A stretch of 64,000 bases of DNA from NCBI GenBank assembly GCA_963668185.1, contig OY764162.1:1054001-1118000 (forward strand). The letters are read 5' to 3'. The position numbers and the translations under genes are program-made. The stretch comes from G963668185 sp963668185 (GTDB taxonomy: Bacteria > Chloroflexota > Dehalococcoidia > Lucifugimonadales > G963668185). This document shows positions 17,007 through 25,075 of the stretch, in pieces. Each line of letters begins with the position of its first letter. The first letter of the stretch is position 1. The notes below the pieces were generated by a model that was given only the letters and a program-made list of their open reading frames with translations, was not told the origin of the DNA and made no database searches.

Positions 17007-18908
17007 CTACACCTCCCGAAACTCGCCCTCTACCGTGTCGTCCGGCGTGTCGTTGTCTCCGGGGGTCTGGCCCTCGGCGCCTTCCGCGCCCGCCTGGGCC
17101 TGCTGCTGGCTGTACACGTGCTGGCCCACCTTCTGCAGCGCGGCGTTCAACTCGTCCGACGCCGCCTTGATGGCGTCGGCGTCTTCGCCCTCCAGGGCCG
17201 TCTTGAGCGCCTGTATCTTGCCCTCGACCTCCTGCTTGAGGTCTTCCGGGATGTTGTCGGCGTTGTCCGCCAGCATCTTCTCCGCAGAATAGACCAAGCT
17301 GTCGGCGGCGTTCCTGGCCTCCACCTGATCGCGCCTGCGCCTGTCCTCCTCCTCGTGCGACTCCGCGTCCCTGACCATCTGGTCGATCTCGGTGTCGCTG
17401 AGGCCGGAACTCGCCGTGATCGTGATCCGCTGCTCCTTGCCCGTGCCCTTGTCCTTCGCGGACACGTTCAGGATGCCGTTCGAGTCGATGTCGAACGAGA
17501 CTTCGATCTGCGGCATGCCCCTGGGCGCGGGCAGTATGCCGTCGAGGTTGAACCTGCCGATCGACTTGTTGTCCGGCGCCATGGGCCGCTCCCCTTGCAG
17601 CACGTGGACCTCCACGCTCGGCTGGTTGTCCGCCGCCGTTGTGAACGTCTCGCTCTTGGCCGTGGGTATGGCGGTGTTGCGCGGGATCAGCGTGGTCATC
17701 ACGCCGCCGAGCGTCTCGATGCCCAGCGTGAGCGGCGTCACGTCCACGAGGACGATGTCCTGTACCTCGCCTTGCAGCACGCCCGCCTGGATCGCCGCGC
17801 CCACGGCCACGACCTCGTCCGGGTTGACGCCCTGGTGCGCCTCCCTGCCGAACAGCGTCTCCACCGACTTCTGTACCGCGGGCATCCGCGTCATGCCGCC
17901 GACGAGTATGACCTCGTCCACGGCTGACGCGGCGACGCCGGCGTCCTGCAACGCCTGCCTGCAAGGGCCAACGGTCCGCTCGACGAGGTCGGCCACCAGC
18001 TGCTCCAGCTTCGCGCGTGTGAGCGGCATCACCAGGTGCTTGGGGCCGGCCTGGTCCGCCGTGATGAACGGAAGGTTGATCTCCGTCTGGGCGACGGTGG
18101 ACAACTCCACCTTGGCCCTCTCGGCGGCCTCCCGGAGCCTCTGCAGCGCGAGCCTGTCGTCCCGGAGGTCGATGCCCTGGTCCTTCTGAAACTCCTCGAC
18201 GATCCAGCCGATGACCCTCTCATCGAAGTCGTCGCCTCCCAGGTGCGTGTCCCCGTTGGTGGACTTGACCTCGAACACGCCGTCGCCGATCTGCAGGATC
18301 GTGATGTCGAACGTGCCGCCGCCGAGGTCGAAAACGGCGATCGTCTCGTCGCCCTTCTTGTCCAGGCCGTACGCGAGCGCGGCTGCCGTGGGCTCGTTGA
18401 TGATCCTCAGCACCTCCAGCCCGGCTATGCGGCCGGCGTCCTTCGTGGCGTTTCTCTGGCTGTCGTTGAAGTAGGCGGGAACCGTGATCACCGCCTGGGC
18501 GATCTTCTCTCCCAGCTTTGCCTCGGCGTCCTGCTTGAGCTTCTGGAGGATCATCGCGGAGATCTCGGGCGGAGCGTGCTCCTTGTCGCCCAGCATGACG
18601 GCGGCGTCCCCGTTGCTGTGCTTGACCACCCTGAAAGACACCATCTCGTTGTCCTGCCGGACGGCGCTCTCATCGAACCTGCGGCCCATGAACCGCTTCA
18701 CCGAATACAGCGTGTTGTCCGGGTTCGTCACCGCCTGCCGGCGCGCGGTCATGCCGACGTAGCGCTCGCCGGACCGCGTGTTCAGGCCGACGACCGACGG
18801 CGTGGTCCTCGCTCCTTCGCTGTTTTCGATGACCCTCGGCTCTCCGCCCTCTATGACGGCCATGCAAGAGTTGGTCGTGCCAAGATCGATTCCCAGTATG
18901 CTTGCCAC
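17007..18908 (-). CDS. dnaK: Chaperone DnaK (Hsp70)
   Basis: 633 residues, a full-length DnaK. The GTG start at 18906-18908 has AGGAG about nine bases upstream. The ATPase domain carries the phosphate-1 loop IGIDLGTTNSCMAV, AYFNDSQRNATKDAGRIAGL, DLGGGTFD and VGGMTRMPAVQ. The linker and substrate-binding domain follow (VDVTPLTLGIETLGG), and the protein ends with a Gln/Gly-rich lid tail and the conserved DDTVEGEFREV. It acts in cytoplasmic protein folding with GrpE and a J-protein. It is the last gene of an hspR-grpE-dnaK unit. No dnaJ is adjacent. Confidence 0.97.
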   Translation of the reverse strand: MASILGIDLGTTNSCMAVIEGGEPRVIENSEGARTTPSVVGLNTRSGERYVGMTARRQAVTNPDNTLYSVKRFMGRRFDESAVRQDNEMVSFRVVKHSNGDAAVMLGDKEHAPPEISAMILQKLKQDAEAKLGEKIAQAVITVPAYFNDSQRNATKDAGRIAGLEVLRIINEPTAAALAYGLDKKGDETIAVFDLGGGTFDITILQIGDGVFEVKSTNGDTHLGGDDFDERVIGWIVEEFQKDQGIDLRDDRLALQRLREAAERAKVELSTVAQTEINLPFITADQAGPKHLVMPLTRAKLEQLVADLVERTVGPCRQALQDAGVAASAVDEVILVGGMTRMPAVQKSVETLFGREAHQGVNPDEVVAVGAAIQAGVLQGEVQDIVLVDVTPLTLGIETLGGVMTTLIPRNTAIPTAKSETFTTAADNQPSVEVHVLQGERPMAPDNKSIGRFNLDGILPAPRGMPQIEVSFDIDSNGILNVSAKDKGTGKEQRITITASSGLSDTEIDQMVRDAESHEEEDRRRRDQVEARNAADSLVYSAEKMLADNADNIPEDLKQEVEGKIQALKTALEGEDADAIKAASDELNAALQKVGQHVYSQQQAQAGAEGAEGQTPGDNDTPDDTVEGEFREV

Positions 18909-18971
18909 TTCACTCCACTCCTTCTGTAATCGATTCGTTCTTCAGTACCATGTCCCGAATTGTCTTCATCC

Positions 18972-18995
18972 GTTCGCCCTGAGCCTGTCGAAGGG
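18972..18995. repeat. Interspersed repeat family C, between grpE and dnaK
   Basis: GTTCGCCCTGAGCCTGTCGA continuing AGGG. Further copies are at 20161, 20681 and, inverted, 42573. This copy lies in the 94-nt spacer between grpE and dnaK, where it may form a hairpin that sets the relative expression of the two genes. Confidence 0.85.
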
Positions 18996-19002
18996 CCGCC
19001 CT

Positions 19003-19590
19003 TCAGCCCCCGTCGCTCGGCATCGCCACCGTGACCTGCGAGGCGCGGAGCACGCGGTCGTGCAGCTTGTAGCCTTCGCGAATCACCGTCACCACGTGCC
19101 CCTCTTCGACATCGCCGGAGGCCGGCTCGTACCCGACCGCCTCATGCTCGTCAGGCGTGAATGGGACGCCGTCGGCCTCGATTCGCGTGACGCCCTCGGA
19201 CTCCAGCCACTGCCGCATCTTTCTGGACACAAGCTGCAACCCCTCCAGCCACCCCGGCGCTACGGCCTCTTCCGGCACCAGGGACAGCGCGCGGTCAAGG
19301 TCGTCCATCACCGGCAGGCTCCCCGCGAGAAGCTGGGACTTTCCGAACTTCCTGACGTTCTCCCGCTCCTCTTCGGCGCGGCGCCGGTAGTTGACCAGGT
19401 CCGCCTGCGCCCTCTTGTGCATCTCGCGAAACTGCTCCACTTCGCGGAGCGCCTCATCGAGCCGCTCCTCCAGCGAAGCCTCTTCCGCCAACGAAGCCCC
19501 TTCTGATTGAAGCTCCAACTCGTCTCCCCCTCCCGCCGTCTCGGCGGACACGTCCTGGGGACCGGCGTTCTCGTCTGTCTCTCGGTTCAT
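19003..19590 (-). CDS. grpE: Nucleotide exchange factor GrpE
   Basis: 195 residues from ATG 19588-19590. The acidic N-terminal tail is followed by a long coiled coil (EERLDEALREVEQFREMHKRAQADLVNYRRRAEEE), the dimer core (VMDDLDRALSL), and the C-terminal beta domain ending in HDRVLRASQVTVAMP with the characteristic EGYKLHDRVLR. It releases ADP from DnaK. The gene lies two bases after the hspR stop, so the two are co-transcribed. Confidence 0.95.
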   Translation of the reverse strand: MNRETDENAGPQDVSAETAGGGDELELQSEGASLAEEASLEERLDEALREVEQFREMHKRAQADLVNYRRRAEEERENVRKFGKSQLLAGSLPVMDDLDRALSLVPEEAVAPGWLEGLQLVSRKMRQWLESEGVTRIEADGVPFTPDEHEAVGYEPASGDVEEGHVVTVIREGYKLHDRVLRASQVTVAMPSDGG

Positions 19591-19592
19591 TC

Positions 19593-20060
19593 CTACCCCT
19601 GCTCTAACAGTTCGATCATCTGCGAAACGCTCTCGTCCAGGGACTCCCTGGCCCTGGACGGCTCAAGGCCGCGTAGCTGCCTCTTCATGCTGACCAGGTG
19701 ATTGAACATCTTCAAGGCCATGCGCACACCCGCCATGTTGAGGCCGAGGTTCGCGACGAGGTGCTTGATGAGTCTTAGCTGCGCGATGTCCACTTCCGAG
19801 TACAGCCGCAGCATGCCCATCGTACGGGACGGGGTCACCATGCCAAGACGCTCGTACTTCCGGAGCGTCTGCGGGTGCATGTCCAGAATGCGGGCCACGA
19901 CGCTGATCACGTAGAAGCCCGAACTGGCGTCCGCGTGCGCGCCGAACTCGCCATGCCTGCCTGCCATGTCGGCTGCGCGGGGGTCTGTACGACCGCTCCG
20001 CGAACTCCCAACGAGCCGCTCGAAAGCTCTGACCTGGTACCTGCGATTGTCCATGTCCAC
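19593..20060 (-). CDS. hspR: MerR-family heat-shock repressor HspR
   Basis: 155 residues from ATG 20058-20060. An N-terminal extension of about 50 residues precedes the MerR-type helix-turn-helix: YVISVVARILDMHPQTLRKYERLGMVTPSRT, then RLYSEVDIAQLRLIKHLV, a near-exact HspR pattern. HspR represses dnaK operons and is titrated by DnaK on heat shock. Here it is the first gene of hspR-grpE-dnaK, so it should repress its own operon. HspR is usually shorter, and an internal ATG near 19970 is an alternative start, but the upstream one has a GGGTGG sequence before it. I could not find a classical HAIR operator. Confidence 0.9.
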   Translation of the reverse strand: MDMDNRRYQVRAFERLVGSSRSGRTDPRAADMAGRHGEFGAHADASSGFYVISVVARILDMHPQTLRKYERLGMVTPSRTMGMLRLYSEVDIAQLRLIKHLVANLGLNMAGVRMALKMFNHLVSMKRQLRGLEPSRARESLDESVSQMIELLEQG

Positions 20061-20105
20061 CCAGTGTCCTGGCCGATGAGGACTAAATCAAGTTATTGCA
20101 GGATA

Positions 20106-20134
20106 ATGCTAATGATTGATACGGGCCGTGTCAA
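20106..20134 (-). promoter_or_regulatory. Sigma70-type promoter of hspR-grpE-dnaK
   Basis: On the minus strand, TTGACA (20129-20134) and TAGCAT (20106-20111) are separated by exactly 17 bp. They lie about 45 nt upstream of the hspR ATG. The surrounding AT-rich stretch stands out from the GC-rich background. The short CTTGA motifs nearby are direct rather than inverted, so they are not a HAIR box. Confidence 0.7.
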
Positions 20135-20160
20135 GCCTGAGAGCAAACACTTTCCTTCCC

Positions 20161-20184
20161 GTTCGCCCTGAGCTTGTCGAAGGG
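20161..20184. repeat. Interspersed repeat family C, second copy
   Basis: GTTCGCCCTGAGCTTGTCGA continuing AGGG, one base different from the 18972 copy. It lies between the divergent hspR operon and the zinc-ribbon gene. Confidence 0.85.
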
Positions 20185-20321
20185 GCCTGTCGAACCATTT
20201 CATCACGAAAGCAAATACTAATTATCGCTCCACATAGAGTCACGCGATGCTTACGGTTGCGTATAAGTATATGAACACATAGAGAGACACACAGATCGAC
20301 CCCACGGAAGGAGGTTCAAAT

Positions 20322-20492
20322 ATGCTGGATTTCAAGTCTTGTCCGCGCTGCAAGGGCGACGTGCAGAAGAGCCGCGACTACTACGGCGAGTTCCGCCAGT
20401 GCCTCCAGTGCGGTCACACCGAGTACCCGAAGGCCATCGCCGATCCCTACGCCGAGCTCGCGGCAACCGTGAAGCGGAAGGCCGCCGCTTAA
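20322..20492 (+). CDS. Small zinc-ribbon protein
   Basis: 56 residues from ATG 20322, with a strong AGGAGG about eight bases upstream. It contains two CxxC knuckles, CPRCKGD and CLQCGHTEYP, which together make a treble-clef or rubredoxin-like zinc ribbon, followed by a helical Ala/Lys-rich tail (AELAATVKRKAAA). No catalytic domain is present; such proteins commonly bind nucleic acid or partner proteins. The strong ribosome-binding site and a perfect terminator directly after it indicate a separate, well-expressed monocistronic gene. Function unknown. Confidence 0.8.
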   Translation: MLDFKSCPRCKGDVQKSRDYYGEFRQCLQCGHTEYPKAIADPYAELAATVKRKAAA

Positions 20493-20510
20493 CAAGTACT
20501 GCCTCACGTC

Positions 20511-20547
20511 CTGACGGCCCTCCAACTCGGAGGGCCGTCAGTGTTTT
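20511..20547 (+). terminator. Rho-independent terminator of the zinc-ribbon gene
   Basis: Perfect 13-bp stem CTGACGGCCCTCC / GGAGGGCCGTCAG (20511-20523 and 20529-20541) with loop AACTC, followed by TGTTTT. It begins 18 bases after the stop codon. Confidence 0.9.
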
Positions 20548-20591
20548 CAGCGCTGTTCTAACTGTCCTCGCAGCCGGAGACCTTTGCATAA

Positions 20592-20620
20592 CCGTCATTC
20601 CGGCGAAGGCCGGAATCCAG
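20592..20620. repeat. REP-like repeat family B, copy 3
   Basis: Same 29-bp unit as at 10687, including the flanking CCTTTGC on the left and GCAGGA on the right, so the repeat unit is about 45 bp. It lies between the terminator and the 3' end of the YuiH-like gene. Confidence 0.85.
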
Positions 20621-20680
20621 ACGCAGGAATGGCTGGGCAGATCGTAGGGGCGCTTCGCGAAGCGCCCTCCGCTTCGCTCC

Positions 20681-20704
20681 GTTCGCCCTGAGCCTGTCGA
20701 AGGG
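20681..20704. repeat. Interspersed repeat family C, third copy
   Basis: GTTCGCCCTGAGCCTGTCGA continuing AGGG, preceded by a GCTTCGCGAAGC palindrome at about 20652. It ends 12 bases before the stop of the YuiH-like gene and could act as its 3' hairpin. Confidence 0.85.
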
Positions 20705-20716
20705 TCGAAGCGCCGC

Positions 20717-21331
20717 TCACATGAGTTCGTTCCAGAAGCGCTCTTCCTTCCATGGGTCCCCCTTCATGTGGTAGCCCAGCTCCTCCCAGGTTCCCGGCCT
20801 GTCCCTCCTCATGAACTCGATCCCGTTCGCCCACTTCGCGCTCTTGTAGCCGTACAGCTTCGGCACCACCAGCCTGAGCGGCGCGCCGTGCTCTTTCGTC
20901 AGCGGCTCGCCGTCGTGCTTGTAGGCGAACAGCACATCGTCGCCCATCAGTATGTCCAGCGACACGTTCGTGGAGTGGCCGCCGTAGCAGTGAATGAGAG
21001 CGTACTCGGCGTCGCCCGACGGCTCGGCCAGCGCGGCCACCTCTTTGAACGGCACGCCCTCCCAGGTGTTCTCGAGCCGGCTCCACTGGGTAACGCAGTG
21101 AAACGGCGCCGCGACCGTCACCGACGGCAGGCTGGTGAACTCCCGCCAGTCGAGCACGATCTCGTGGCCGGTCAGGCCGAACATCCTGAACCTCCACGAC
21201 CTCATGTCGATCTCAGGCGTGGAGCCGAACGTCAGCACCGGAAACTTCTCCGTGACGAACTGGCCCGGTGGGACGGCCAGCCCCTCCTGGTCCTGCGTAA
21301 TCTTCGTGATCCGTCCGATCTTCCTCAGCAA
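20717..21331 (-). CDS. YuiH-type sulfite oxidase-like molybdopterin oxidoreductase
   Basis: About 204 residues. It contains only the molybdopterin (SUOX) domain: PPGQFVTEKFPVLTFGS, FHCVTQWSRLENTWEGV with the presumed Mo-ligand Cys, CYGGHSTNVSLD, GAPLRLVVPKLYGYKSAKW, and WEELGYHMKGDPW. It lacks the C-terminal dimerisation domain, as in the YuiH/YedY-like cytoplasmic group, and no signal peptide is seen. The open frame runs back to 21526, but that part lies over an inverted-repeat element. TTG 21329-21331 (AGGA just before) is my best start and is uncertain. Electron partner and substrate are unknown. Confidence 0.75.
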   Translation of the reverse strand: MLRKIGRITKITQDQEGLAVPPGQFVTEKFPVLTFGSTPEIDMRSWRFRMFGLTGHEIVLDWREFTSLPSVTVAAPFHCVTQWSRLENTWEGVPFKEVAALAEPSGDAEYALIHCYGGHSTNVSLDILMGDDVLFAYKHDGEPLTKEHGAPLRLVVPKLYGYKSAKWANGIEFMRRDRPGTWEELGYHMKGDPWKEERFWNELM

Positions 21332-21442
21332 TTTTCCTGAAACCCCCAAACTTCGATTGCTGGGCCTGACAGCCCACAGTTCCCGCCGCACAGCTCTCGC
21401 CGCCCCACAGTTCCCGCCACATTGTAAGGCATTGGCCTCTCC

Positions 21443-21587
21443 CACTGTCATTCCGAGTCCCTCGAGGAATCCAAGACCTCCCGCGCGCCGCCAACGCCCG
21501 TCCCCGCAACCAACGCATTCGGCCAAGTCTGTACGTCGGTGGAGCGTGGGGCGTCTCAGGTTCCTCGAGGGACTCGGAACGACAGTG
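21443..21587. repeat. MITE-like element with 35-bp imperfect inverted ends
   Basis: The arms 21443-21477 and 21553-21587 are inverted copies that differ at 4 of 35 positions; each contains TTCCGAGTCCCTCGAGGAA. The 75-bp centre has no reading frame of note. The element fills most of the 302-nt gap between the divergent YuiH-like and DUF6282 genes. The same gap also holds two direct CCACAGTTCCCGCC copies at about 21375 and 21406, and I see no other feature there. Confidence 0.8.
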
Positions 21588-21633
21588 TGAGGGCCGGTTG
21601 TGCAGACCGGCCCTTTCCGTGGACAATACCCGC

Positions 21634-22455
21634 ATGACTGCGCACGCCAACCGAAGCGAGACCGTCGACGGCATCCTGACCGGCGCGTTCGACCTGAACG
21701 TGCTCGCCGGCCCGGACCACTACGGCGACATGCGGCTCGACGCCCTGGACACCGCCCGTTACGCGCAGGAAGCGGGATTGGACGGCTTCCTTCTCATAAG
21801 CGACCACTACCCTACCGGCCCGCAAGCCCAGATGTTGAATCGGGTTTACCCGGGGCTTACCGCTTACGGCTCCGTCACGTTGAACAAGGCCGTGGGCGGA
21901 ATGAACGCCAGCGCCGTAGAGGCCGCGGCGGGCGCCGGCGCAAGAGCCGTGCTGATGCCTGCTGCGGACGCCTGTCATCCGCTCGACCCATCTGGCTCCG
22001 TCACGCAAGCGGCGGAAACTGTACTGGACGCTGCCGTTAGGCACGGGCTGATCGTGGCGTCCGGCATGTTGACGCACGCCGAAACGGTCGCCGTCTTCGG
22101 CGCCGCCCGTGAGCGAGGCGTGACGCGCGCTGTAGCGTCGCACTGCGCGGGAGAGGCCCTCGCTGAGCGCTTCGAAGAACTGGCCTCCCTGGGCGCATAC
22201 GTCGAGCACTCGTTCGCGGCCTGTATGCCAGGGATGGCCCGCACGTCGCCGGCCCAACTGGCGCGGAACATCCGCGCCGCGGGCGTCGAGTCCTCCATAC
22301 TCACGTCCGGCTTCGGCCAGTGGTACAACCCGCCGCCCGCCGAGGGCCTGCGCATGGCCATCGCCGCCATGCTGGCCGAAGGCGTCACGCCAGACGAACT
22401 GGAAATCCTCGTGAAGCGCAACCCCATGCGCCTCCTCGGACGTGAAGACGAATAG
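21634..22455 (+). CDS. DUF6282 family amidohydrolase-like protein
   Basis: 273 residues from ATG 21634; an upstream TTG-type extension is less likely. It resembles TIM-barrel metal-dependent hydrolases of the DUF6282 group: GAFDLNVLAGPDHYGDMRLDALD near the start, GLDGFLLISDHYP, MPAADACHP, VASGMLTHAETVAVF, VASHCAGEAL and GFGQWYNPPP. Conserved His and Asp residues in DHY, SHCAGE and EHS are likely metal ligands. The biochemical reaction is not established. The last 14 coding bases overlap the start of the M16 peptidase gene. Confidence 0.7.
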   Translation: MTAHANRSETVDGILTGAFDLNVLAGPDHYGDMRLDALDTARYAQEAGLDGFLLISDHYPTGPQAQMLNRVYPGLTAYGSVTLNKAVGGMNASAVEAAAGAGARAVLMPAADACHPLDPSGSVTQAAETVLDAAVRHGLIVASGMLTHAETVAVFGAARERGVTRAVASHCAGEALAERFEELASLGAYVEHSFAACMPGMARTSPAQLARNIRAAGVESSILTSGFGQWYNPPPAEGLRMAIAAMLAEGVTPDELEILVKRNPMRLLGREDE

Positions 22456-23785
22456 ACACACTAAGGAACCTACGTCACTTGAAGACAACGAATTGACAGC
22501 CAACAGCACAGAGCCAACCGTCCATAAGACCACGCTGGACAACGGACTCCGCGTGGTCACCAGCGAGATTCCACACACGAGGTCCGTGTGCATCTCCTTC
22601 TTCATCGGCGCGGGCTCCCGGCACGAGGTCGACGAGCAGGCCGGCATCGCGCACTTCGTCGAGCACATGCTCTTCAAGGGCACCGAGTCCCGGCCCACTC
22701 CGATGGACATCAGCGGCTGCATCGAGGGCATGGGCGGCATGATGAACGCCCATACCGAGCACGAGATGACCATCTTCTGGTGCAAGGCCGCGTACAACTG
22801 CTTTGACGAGGTCCTTGACCTCATGATCGACGTCATGCGCAACTCCGCGTTCGACGCCGGGGAGGTCGAAAAGGAGCGCAAGGTCGTTTTCGAAGAGTTG
22901 AGCATGAACCACGATCATCCCGACTACGCGCTGGAGACCCTGGTGGACGAGATGTTGTGGCCCGGCCATCCCCTGGGCAGGGACATCGCCGGGTCGCGGG
23001 ACACCGTCGCGGGAATCACCGGAGACATGCTGGCCGCGTTCGTCGGCCTCTCCTACAGCCCCTCGAACATCGTCCTGAGCGTCGCCGGGAACGTGCGGCA
23101 TGACTCGGTGGTGCGGCAGGCGGATGCTTTGACGTCCGGGTGGAAGCCACGCGAACCGTTAAGCTCGCCGGAATTCGATCACGTCCAGAGCGAGCCGTGC
23201 TTCAGGAACGAGTACCGGCGGACCGAGCAGACGAACATCTCGCTGGCGTTTCCGGGCCTGCCTTCCGATCATCCGGACCGGTACGCCCTGGACCTGCTCA
23301 GCGTGGTGCTGGGAGAGGGCATGAGCAGCCGGCTGTTCATCGAGATCAGGGAAAACCTCGGCCTTGCCTACGACGTGCACAGCGGCGTGTCCCACTTCCA
23401 AGACACCGGGTCGTTCGTGGTAACAGCGGGCGTCGAGCCGGCGAGGACGTACGAGGCGCTTGGGACTATCGTCGACCAGCTAGCCGCGATCAAGAACGGC
23501 GTGCCGGAGCCTGAGCTCGTCAAGGCCAAGCACCTCGCCGCGGGCAGGCTGATGCTCCAGATGGAAGACACGCGCGCGGTCAGCGGATGGAACGGAGCGC
23601 AGGAACTCATATACGGACGGATTCACGACGCCGACGAAATCGTGGCCCTGATCAACGCCATCACGTCTGAAGACGTTTGCCGCGTCGCCAAATACATCCT
23701 GCGAACGGACCGCCTGAACATCGCCCTGGTCGGGCCAAACAGAGGCCGCAAGCGCATAGAGCGCCTGCTGGAGCAAGGCCTCTAA
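22442..23785 (+). CDS. M16 family zinc peptidase (PqqL/mitochondrial processing peptidase-like)
   Basis: 447 residues from ATG 22442, with TTG 22493 a possible shorter start. It carries the inverted zinc motif HFVEH at 71-75 within AGIAHFVEHMLFKGT, the downstream glutamate in the FDAGEVEKERKVVFEEL region, NAHTEHEMT, and the second-domain signature SSRLFIEIRENLGLAYDVHS. The size and two-domain layout fit a complete M16B subunit that cleaves small or unfolded peptides in the cytoplasm. It partly overlaps the DUF6282 gene, so the two are translationally linked. Confidence 0.93.
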   Translation: MKTNRHTKEPTSLEDNELTANSTEPTVHKTTLDNGLRVVTSEIPHTRSVCISFFIGAGSRHEVDEQAGIAHFVEHMLFKGTESRPTPMDISGCIEGMGGMMNAHTEHEMTIFWCKAAYNCFDEVLDLMIDVMRNSAFDAGEVEKERKVVFEELSMNHDHPDYALETLVDEMLWPGHPLGRDIAGSRDTVAGITGDMLAAFVGLSYSPSNIVLSVAGNVRHDSVVRQADALTSGWKPREPLSSPEFDHVQSEPCFRNEYRRTEQTNISLAFPGLPSDHPDRYALDLLSVVLGEGMSSRLFIEIRENLGLAYDVHSGVSHFQDTGSFVVTAGVEPARTYEALGTIVDQLAAIKNGVPEPELVKAKHLAAGRLMLQMEDTRAVSGWNGAQELIYGRIHDADEIVALINAITSEDVCRVAKYILRTDRLNIALVGPNRGRKRIERLLEQGL

Positions 23786-23899
23786 CGCGCCCTCCCGCGT
23801 TCCTCCTGCCCGGCCCCGGTAATCTCCATTCCGTTGAAGCAGCTTGCCTCCGTTTGATAATCTGTACTTGACGCAGTTCTTCTTGTTCGGAGGGTGAAC

Positions 23900-25045
23900 T
23901 TGCACGAAGTATTCAAAGAGGCCGGGCACCTACTCGAAGCGGGTGAGCCGATCGTGGTCGCCACGGTCATCGACACGAAGGGATCGACGCCGCAGAAGCC
24001 CGGCGCGAAGCTCCTGGTGCGGAAGGACGGGAGCGGCGTCGGCACGCTCGGCGGCGGGTGCGTGGAGGGCGACATCTGGTTCGCGGCTAGCGAACTGATG
24101 AGGCGCGGCGGCGGCGCGCAGTACAGGGACTACCACCTGAACGAAGACCTCGCGGCCGAGGACGGGCTTGTCTGCGGCGGCACGATGTACTTCCTCATCG
24201 ACCCGATATACAAGCCGGAGGGCTACCTCACGTACGCGCAGGAGATCGACGACGCCTACAGGGGCGGGCCTTCCGTCGCGCTGGCCAACCTCGTCAAGTC
24301 GGCCAACGGCGACGGCACGGCCACCGGGGCCAAGCTGCTCATCAGGGAGAACGGCACGACGGACGGATCGCTCGGAGACCCCGCGCTGGACGGCGACGCG
24401 GTCGCCAGGGCGCGGGAACTGATGCTTCACGGGCGGAACGACTACGTGACCGCGCCGGACGGCGCAGAGTACTTCCTCGAGGCGTACACGACGCCCCCGC
24501 AACTCGTCCTCTGCGGCGGCGGCCACGTCTCCAGGGCCATCGCGCCGGTTGCCGCGACGCTCGGCTTCCGCATCTTCGTGACCGACGACAGGGAGGAGTT
24601 CGCCAACAAGGACCGCTTCCCGGAGGCGGACGGGGTAGTGGCGAAGAAACCCGAGGAGGCGCTGGCGGAACTGCCGATCAACGCGAACACGTTCATCGTC
24701 GTCGTTACGCGGGGCCACCGCTACGACAACGTGGCGCTGGAGGCCGCCGCGGCCACCCCGGCGAGCTACGTGGGGCTGATGGGGTCCAAACGCAAGACGA
24801 TCCTCATCTACGAGGACCTCATCCGCGCCGGGATGTCTCTCGACCGCATCCGCGAGATCAGATCGCCGATCGGCCTCGACATCCACGCCCGGACGCCGGA
24901 AGAGATCGCCGTCAGCATCATGGCCGAGATCCTGATGTTCAGGCTGGGCGGCACCGGCGTGCCGATGAAGCTGGAAGAGCGCCGCCTGCAGCGAATCGTG
25001 GACAAGGTGCGCGAGGCCCCCGTCGCTGCCCCCGCCGCCGACTAG
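23900..25045 (+). CDS. XdhC/CoxI family molybdenum cofactor insertion protein
   Basis: About 381 residues. GTG 23894 directly abuts GGAGG, so TTG 23900, six bases from the same GGAGG, is the likelier start. The N-terminal domain has VVATVIDTKGSTPQKPGAKLLV and GTLGGGCVEGDIW. The C-terminal Rossmann domain has LCGGGHVSRAIAPVAATLGF, VTRGHRYD and YVGLMGSKRKT. XdhC proteins bind Moco, help its sulfuration and insert it into xanthine-dehydrogenase-family hydroxylases. A MocA-like gene follows, but no hydroxylase subunit gene is in the window. Confidence 0.9.
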   Translation: MHEVFKEAGHLLEAGEPIVVATVIDTKGSTPQKPGAKLLVRKDGSGVGTLGGGCVEGDIWFAASELMRRGGGAQYRDYHLNEDLAAEDGLVCGGTMYFLIDPIYKPEGYLTYAQEIDDAYRGGPSVALANLVKSANGDGTATGAKLLIRENGTTDGSLGDPALDGDAVARARELMLHGRNDYVTAPDGAEYFLEAYTTPPQLVLCGGGHVSRAIAPVAATLGFRIFVTDDREEFANKDRFPEADGVVAKKPEEALAELPINANTFIVVVTRGHRYDNVALEAAAATPASYVGLMGSKRKTILIYEDLIRAGMSLDRIREIRSPIGLDIHARTPEEIAVSIMAEILMFRLGGTGVPMKLEERRLQRIVDKVREAPVAAPAAD

Positions 25046-25075
25046 CCTGCCCAGGTCCGGCGCCGTGCACTGACG

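Noticed and set aside
20061..20135. HAIR or CIRCE operator at hspR
   Set aside because: No CTTGAGT-N7-ACTCAAG and no TTAGCACTC-N9-GAGTGCTAA; only direct CTTGA half-sites.
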